From NCBI GenBank assembly GCA_043765375.1, contig JAYUJH010000017.1:1-64000 (forward strand): a stretch of 64,000 bases of DNA, written 5' to 3'. This document shows positions 60,808-64,000 of the stretch, one piece after another. Made by a program: the position numbers and the translations under genes. Numbering within the stretch: position 1 is the first letter of the stretch; each line of letters begins with the position of its first letter. The notes beneath the pieces are model-generated. The model did no database searches and had not been told where the DNA came from. It saw only the letters and a list, made by a program, of their open reading frames with translations. This stretch comes from JAYUJH01 sp043765375 (GTDB lineage: Bacteria; Pseudomonadota; Alphaproteobacteria; Rickettsiales; UBA998).

Positions 60808-62385
60808 TTAATTTGTCGCAGCAATCAACATTTGCGTATAATCATGTTGCGGATTGTGCAAAACCTGTGACGCCGCACCGATTTCAACAATTTTGCCATG
60901 CTGTAGCACAATAATATGATGCGAAATACTTTTAATGGAGCGAATATCATGGCTAATAAAAATATAACTTGTGTTATTTTGTTGCTGCAACTCTTTCAAT
61001 AATGTGATAATTTGTGTTTGCAATGTGATGTCCAACGCAGAAGTTGGTTCATCAAATATAATTAGGGCAGGGCGCAGAATCATCGCACGAGCGATATTTA
61101 TGCGCTGACGTTGCCCTCCGCTAAACTCATGAGGATAACGATGTTTTGCATTAATCGGCAACCCAACCGCTAGCAATATCTCATCTAGACGCTTTATGCG
61201 CTCAGATTTGGACAATGTAAAATGTGCATCAAGCCCTTCGGTGACAATTTGCTCAATATTCATGCGTGGATTTAAGCTGGAAAACGGATCTTGAAACACG
61301 AATTGCAATTGCGAACGTGCTTGACGCATTTGTTTCACAGAAAAATCATGAAGATTGCTCCCCTTAAAATTAATCTCGCCATGTGAAGAAATTAAGCGAG
61401 CAACCGCCAATCCTAGCGATGTTTTACCCGACCCACTTTCGCCAACAATGCCCAAAGTCTGACCTTTGGCTAAGTGAAAATTGGTTGGATAAAGCGCAAT
61501 TTTTGGTTTTTTACTCGCCAAAAATCCGCTAGCCATTTGATAATCCACCTGCAAATCCGCGCATTTCAACAATATTTCATTATCATTTGTTGCAATATTT
61601 GGAGCATCTGCGTGAATTGAACCAAGCAATTGTTTGGTATAATCATGTTGTGGGGCAGAAAATATTTGCGCTGTATTGCCTGATTCCACCAACTCACCTG
61701 ATTTCATCACTAATAATTCATCGGCAAAATGACGAACCAAATGCAAATCATGCGTGATTAACAACAGCGACATATTATGTTTTTGCTGCAACCGACATAG
61801 TAAATCCATTATTTTTGCTTGAGTTGAAACGTCCAAAGCAGTGGTTGGCTCATCAGCGATTAACAATTTAGGGCGGTTAGCAATCGCCATGGCAATCATT
61901 AATCGTTGTCGTTCACCACCTGAGAGTTGATGCGGATAATTGGTGAGGCGGGATTTGATATAACCAAGCTCCACTTCATCGCATAATTCATGGATTTTTT
62001 GCAAACATTCGGCGGGTGAAATAGCTTTATTATGTAAATTAATAACTTCAGCTAATTGTTTGCGAATGCTATGCAATGGATTTAATGCGGTCATCGGCTC
62101 TTGAAATATGAATGATATTTCACGCCCACGAATTGCTTGCCAATTTGGATTATTCAATAATGATTTGCCTGAAAACATTATTTCGCCCAAGTAACGCACA
62201 TGACGGTTTAACCCGAGCAAACTTAATGCTGTAATAGATTTGCCTGAACCACTCTCGCCAACCAGTGCTACAGTTTTGCCATAAGGCAAAGAAAACGAGA
62301 TATTACGAACGACTGGCTCTGGCGCAGATTCAAATTGCACGGAAAAATCTTTGACGTTTAAGATGTTGTTTGGGTCATTATTCAT
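60808..62385 (-). CDS. yejF: Peptide ABC transporter, fused dual ATPase (YejF-like)
   Basis: Energises uptake of peptides by the Yej system. 525 residues with two complete ABC domains. The first has GESGSGKSIT, LSGGERQRL and LLIADEPTTALD. The second has GESGSGKTSLG, FSGGQRQRI and LIIFDEPTSALD. Each has an oppD/F-type C-terminal extension (FSAPQHDYTKQLL, LHNPQHDYTQMLI). It overlaps yejE by four bases. It is followed on the same strand by mnmE, so transcription may run into the origin-proximal block. Confidence 0.94.
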   Translation of the reverse strand: MNNDPNNILNVKDFSVQFESAPEPVVRNISFSLPYGKTVALVGESGSGKSITALSLLGLNRHVRYLGEIMFSGKSLLNNPNWQAIRGREISFIFQEPMTALNPLHSIRKQLAEVINLHNKAISPAECLQKIHELCDEVELGYIKSRLTNYPHQLSGGERQRLMIAMAIANRPKLLIADEPTTALDVSTQAKIMDLLCRLQQKHNMSLLLITHDLHLVRHFADELLVMKSGELVESGNTAQIFSAPQHDYTKQLLGSIHADAPNIATNDNEILLKCADLQVDYQMASGFLASKKPKIALYPTNFHLAKGQTLGIVGESGSGKTSLGLAVARLISSHGEINFKGSNLHDFSVKQMRQARSQLQFVFQDPFSSLNPRMNIEQIVTEGLDAHFTLSKSERIKRLDEILLAVGLPINAKHRYPHEFSGGQRQRINIARAMILRPALIIFDEPTSALDITLQTQIITLLKELQQQNNTSYIFISHDIRSIKSISHHIIVLQHGKIVEIGAASQVLHNPQHDYTQMLIAATN

Positions 62386-63500
62386 GATGCAACCTTCACT
62401 TTCGGGGACTTGTGAACATGAACTTTATGGGGATTTAAGGCATCACGCAAGGCCTCACCAATAAAAATCATCAATGTAAGCAAGGTGGCAAGGGCGACAA
62501 AAGCCGTAACCCCCAACCATGGAGCGGTTGGATTGGTTTTGCCCTGCGCAAGCAATTCACCGAGCGAAGGAGAGCTTGCAGGTAACCCAAACCCAAGGAA
62601 ATCAAGCGATGTGAGGGTTGTGACTGCGCCGCTCAAAATGAATGGCAGGTAAGTCATCACGGAAATAGTAGCGTTGGGGAGGATATGGCGATACATAATT
62701 TTGAACTCGGACACGCCAAGCGAGCGAGCAGATCTGACATAATCATAATTGCGGACTTTGAGAAACTCAGCCCGCACCATACCAACCAAATCCATCCATG
62801 AAAATAATAGCATTAATAATAATAACCACCAAAAACTCGGTTCAACAAAGCTAGAGAGAATTATTAACATATATAATACGGGCAAACCATGCCATATTTC
62901 AATGAAACGCTGGGTAAGTAAATCTATCCAACCACCGAAAAATCCTTGAATTGCACCGATTGTGATGCCAATAATGGAACTGATGATGGTTAATATGAGG
63001 GCAAATAAGATGGATAGGCGAAACCCATATACCAACCGAGCCAACACATCACGCCCTTGATCGTCCACACCAAGCCAATTTTGGGCAGAAGGCGGGGAGG
63101 GCGCACGGGCGATATTGAAATTGACACTGAGATAGGAATAGGGGATTAGCGGGCTTAAAGACCAGCCATATTTGGCGATTTGCGCTTGAACGAATGGATC
63201 TGTATAATTAGCTTCTGTGGTGAAATAGCCACCAAACTCTGTTTCGGGATAAAACTGTAATATTGGGAAATAAAGCGAGTTTTTATAGGAAATTATAATT
63301 GGCTTATCATTAGCGATGAACTCGGCGGGAATAGTGATACATACTAACAACACAAACAAAAGAAACGAGATATATCCACGGCGATTGGCTTTGAATGCGG
63401 ATAAACGCCGTTGATTGATGCTTGGGTTGACGCTTGAGCTGATGCCGTTGGGAATATTGCCAACTGGGGGGGGGGAACTAGATTTGCAGAATAATTTCAC
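62382..63500 (-). CDS. yejE: Peptide ABC transporter permease (YejE-like)
   Basis: Permease of the Yej peptide importer. 372 residues; INQRRLSAFKANRRGYISF and EFIANDKPIII are typical YejE N-terminal motifs, and NWLGVDDQGRDVLARLVYGFR and the EAA loop RSLGVSEFKIMYRHILPNA are conserved. The start is GTG 63500. The first 30 residues include a C10 homopolymer on the coding strand (63466-63475, encoding SPPP). No in-frame ATG or GTG is seen between it and the conserved part, so a one-base change would abolish the protein. Confidence 0.92.
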   Translation of the reverse strand: MKLFCKSSSPPPVGNIPNGISSSVNPSINQRRLSAFKANRRGYISFLLFVLLVCITIPAEFIANDKPIIISYKNSLYFPILQFYPETEFGGYFTTEANYTDPFVQAQIAKYGWSLSPLIPYSYLSVNFNIARAPSPPSAQNWLGVDDQGRDVLARLVYGFRLSILFALILTIISSIIGITIGAIQGFFGGWIDLLTQRFIEIWHGLPVLYMLIILSSFVEPSFWWLLLLMLLFSWMDLVGMVRAEFLKVRNYDYVRSARSLGVSEFKIMYRHILPNATISVMTYLPFILSGAVTTLTSLDFLGFGLPASSPSLGELLAQGKTNPTAPWLGVTAFVALATLLTLMIFIGEALRDALNPHKVHVHKSPKVKVAS

Positions 63501-63532
63501 AGATATTATCTCATCTTAAATTATAAACTAAA

Positions 63533-64000
63533 TTAAATCTTGCGTCGTTCAAAATCTATGCGGGGATCAACCAACACATAAACCACGTCACCAATTAATG
63601 ACATTACTAAACCACACAAAGTGAATATAAATAATGTGCCAAATACCACAGGGTAATCTCGGTTGATAGCGGATTCAAACCCAAGCAACCCCAAACCATC
63701 AAGCGAAAATATTACCTCAATTAGCAATGAACTGGTGAAAAATATTTTGAGCAAAGCACTGGGGAAACCCGAAATCACCACCAACATTGCATTGCGAAAC
63801 ACATGATGATATAGGACTTTGCGCTCTGGCAACCCTTTTGCACGCGCCACCAGCACATATTGTTTGGATAATTCCTCAATGAATGAGTTTTTGGTGAGCA
63901 TGGTTAGGCTAGCAAATGAACTTAACACCATCGCAGTGACGGGCAGCACCAAATGCCACGCATAATCAGCGATTTGTTGCCACCATGGCAGCAACTCAAC
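63533..64000 (-). CDS. yejB: Peptide ABC transporter permease (YejB-like), 5' end cut by window
   Basis: C-terminal part of the second Yej permease. DYAWHLVLPVTAMVLSSFASLTMLTKNSF, LVARAKGLPERKVLYHHVFRNAML (the EAA loop), SSLLIEVIFSLDGLGLLGFESAINRDYPVVFGTL and DPRIDFERRKI are family motifs. The frame continues beyond base 64000. It ends 32 bases before yejE. The substrate-binding protein gene yejA would be expected upstream, outside the window. Confidence 0.93.
   Translation of the reverse strand, partial: VELLPWWQQIADYAWHLVLPVTAMVLSSFASLTMLTKNSFIEELSKQYVLVARAKGLPERKVLYHHVFRNAMLVVISGFPSALLKIFFTSSLLIEVIFSLDGLGLLGFESAINRDYPVVFGTLFIFTLCGLVMSLIGDVVYVLVDPRIDFERRKI

Overview
The window looks like chromosome from an AT-rich alphaproteobacterium. 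The evidence is gene order: mnmE-mnmG-rsmG-parA-parB followed by ppsR-aroE-coaE-dnaQ, ddl-ftsQ-ftsA, pyrH-frr-uppS-cdsA, and a yejBEF-type transporter. Dispersed nuo genes and small palindromic intergenic repeats recall Rickettsiales and other reduced alphaproteobacteria, but I cannot name a genus. Coding density is high and many neighbours overlap by 1-4 bases. No rRNA, tRNA, CRISPR array or complete mobile element was recognised.

Layout. 1-9.9 kb: partial rsmA, nuoA, nuoB, then an ispH / adenosine-deaminase fusion / bioA operon, a secreted SH3-LprI protein, and nuoF-surE. 10-15.4 kb: a nuo segment broken up by accessory genes (PemK/MazF-type toxin, mscS, a methylase fused to an Mrr-type nuclease, and a 71-residue unknown), with nuoE and nuoD between them. 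15.7-18.5 kb: pyrH-frr-uppS-cdsA. 18.6-23.1 kb: a second methylase fused to an HNH nuclease, msbA, small membrane or secreted proteins and a lysozyme remnant. 23.2-29.5 kb: a type IV pilus/type II secretion-like inner-membrane platform coupled to astA. 29.6-34.7 kb: murJ, a TraB-like protein with an unknown partner, and an orphan OmpR-type regulator. 34.9-39.8 kb: ddl-ftsQ-ftsA running into a two-gene restriction-modification system where ftsZ is usually found. 39.9-45.4 kb: a bufB/bufC remnant, TetR, secreted MsrB and MsrA, DipZ, and a haem-copper-oxidase-like protein. 45.4-52 kb: ydcF, ftsX, grpE, a SPOR protein, yidC, engB. 52-64 kb: the origin-proximal parAB block with four parS sites, then yejBEF.

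Themes. Three separate restriction-modification loci sit at breaks in otherwise conserved housekeeping gene order, and two are translationally coupled to the gene upstream. The clearest case carries a diverged copy of the first 21 codons of nuoE. A periplasmic methionine-sulfoxide repair set (MsrB, MsrA and a DipZ electron donor) lies behind a TetR regulator. Short tandem duplications of about 15-16 bp recur in genes and spacers throughout. Long G/C homopolymers interrupt murJ and yejE and could be phase-variation tracts. The most unusual single protein is the adenosine-deaminase-like enzyme with a C-terminal Rossmann/SLOG-like domain.
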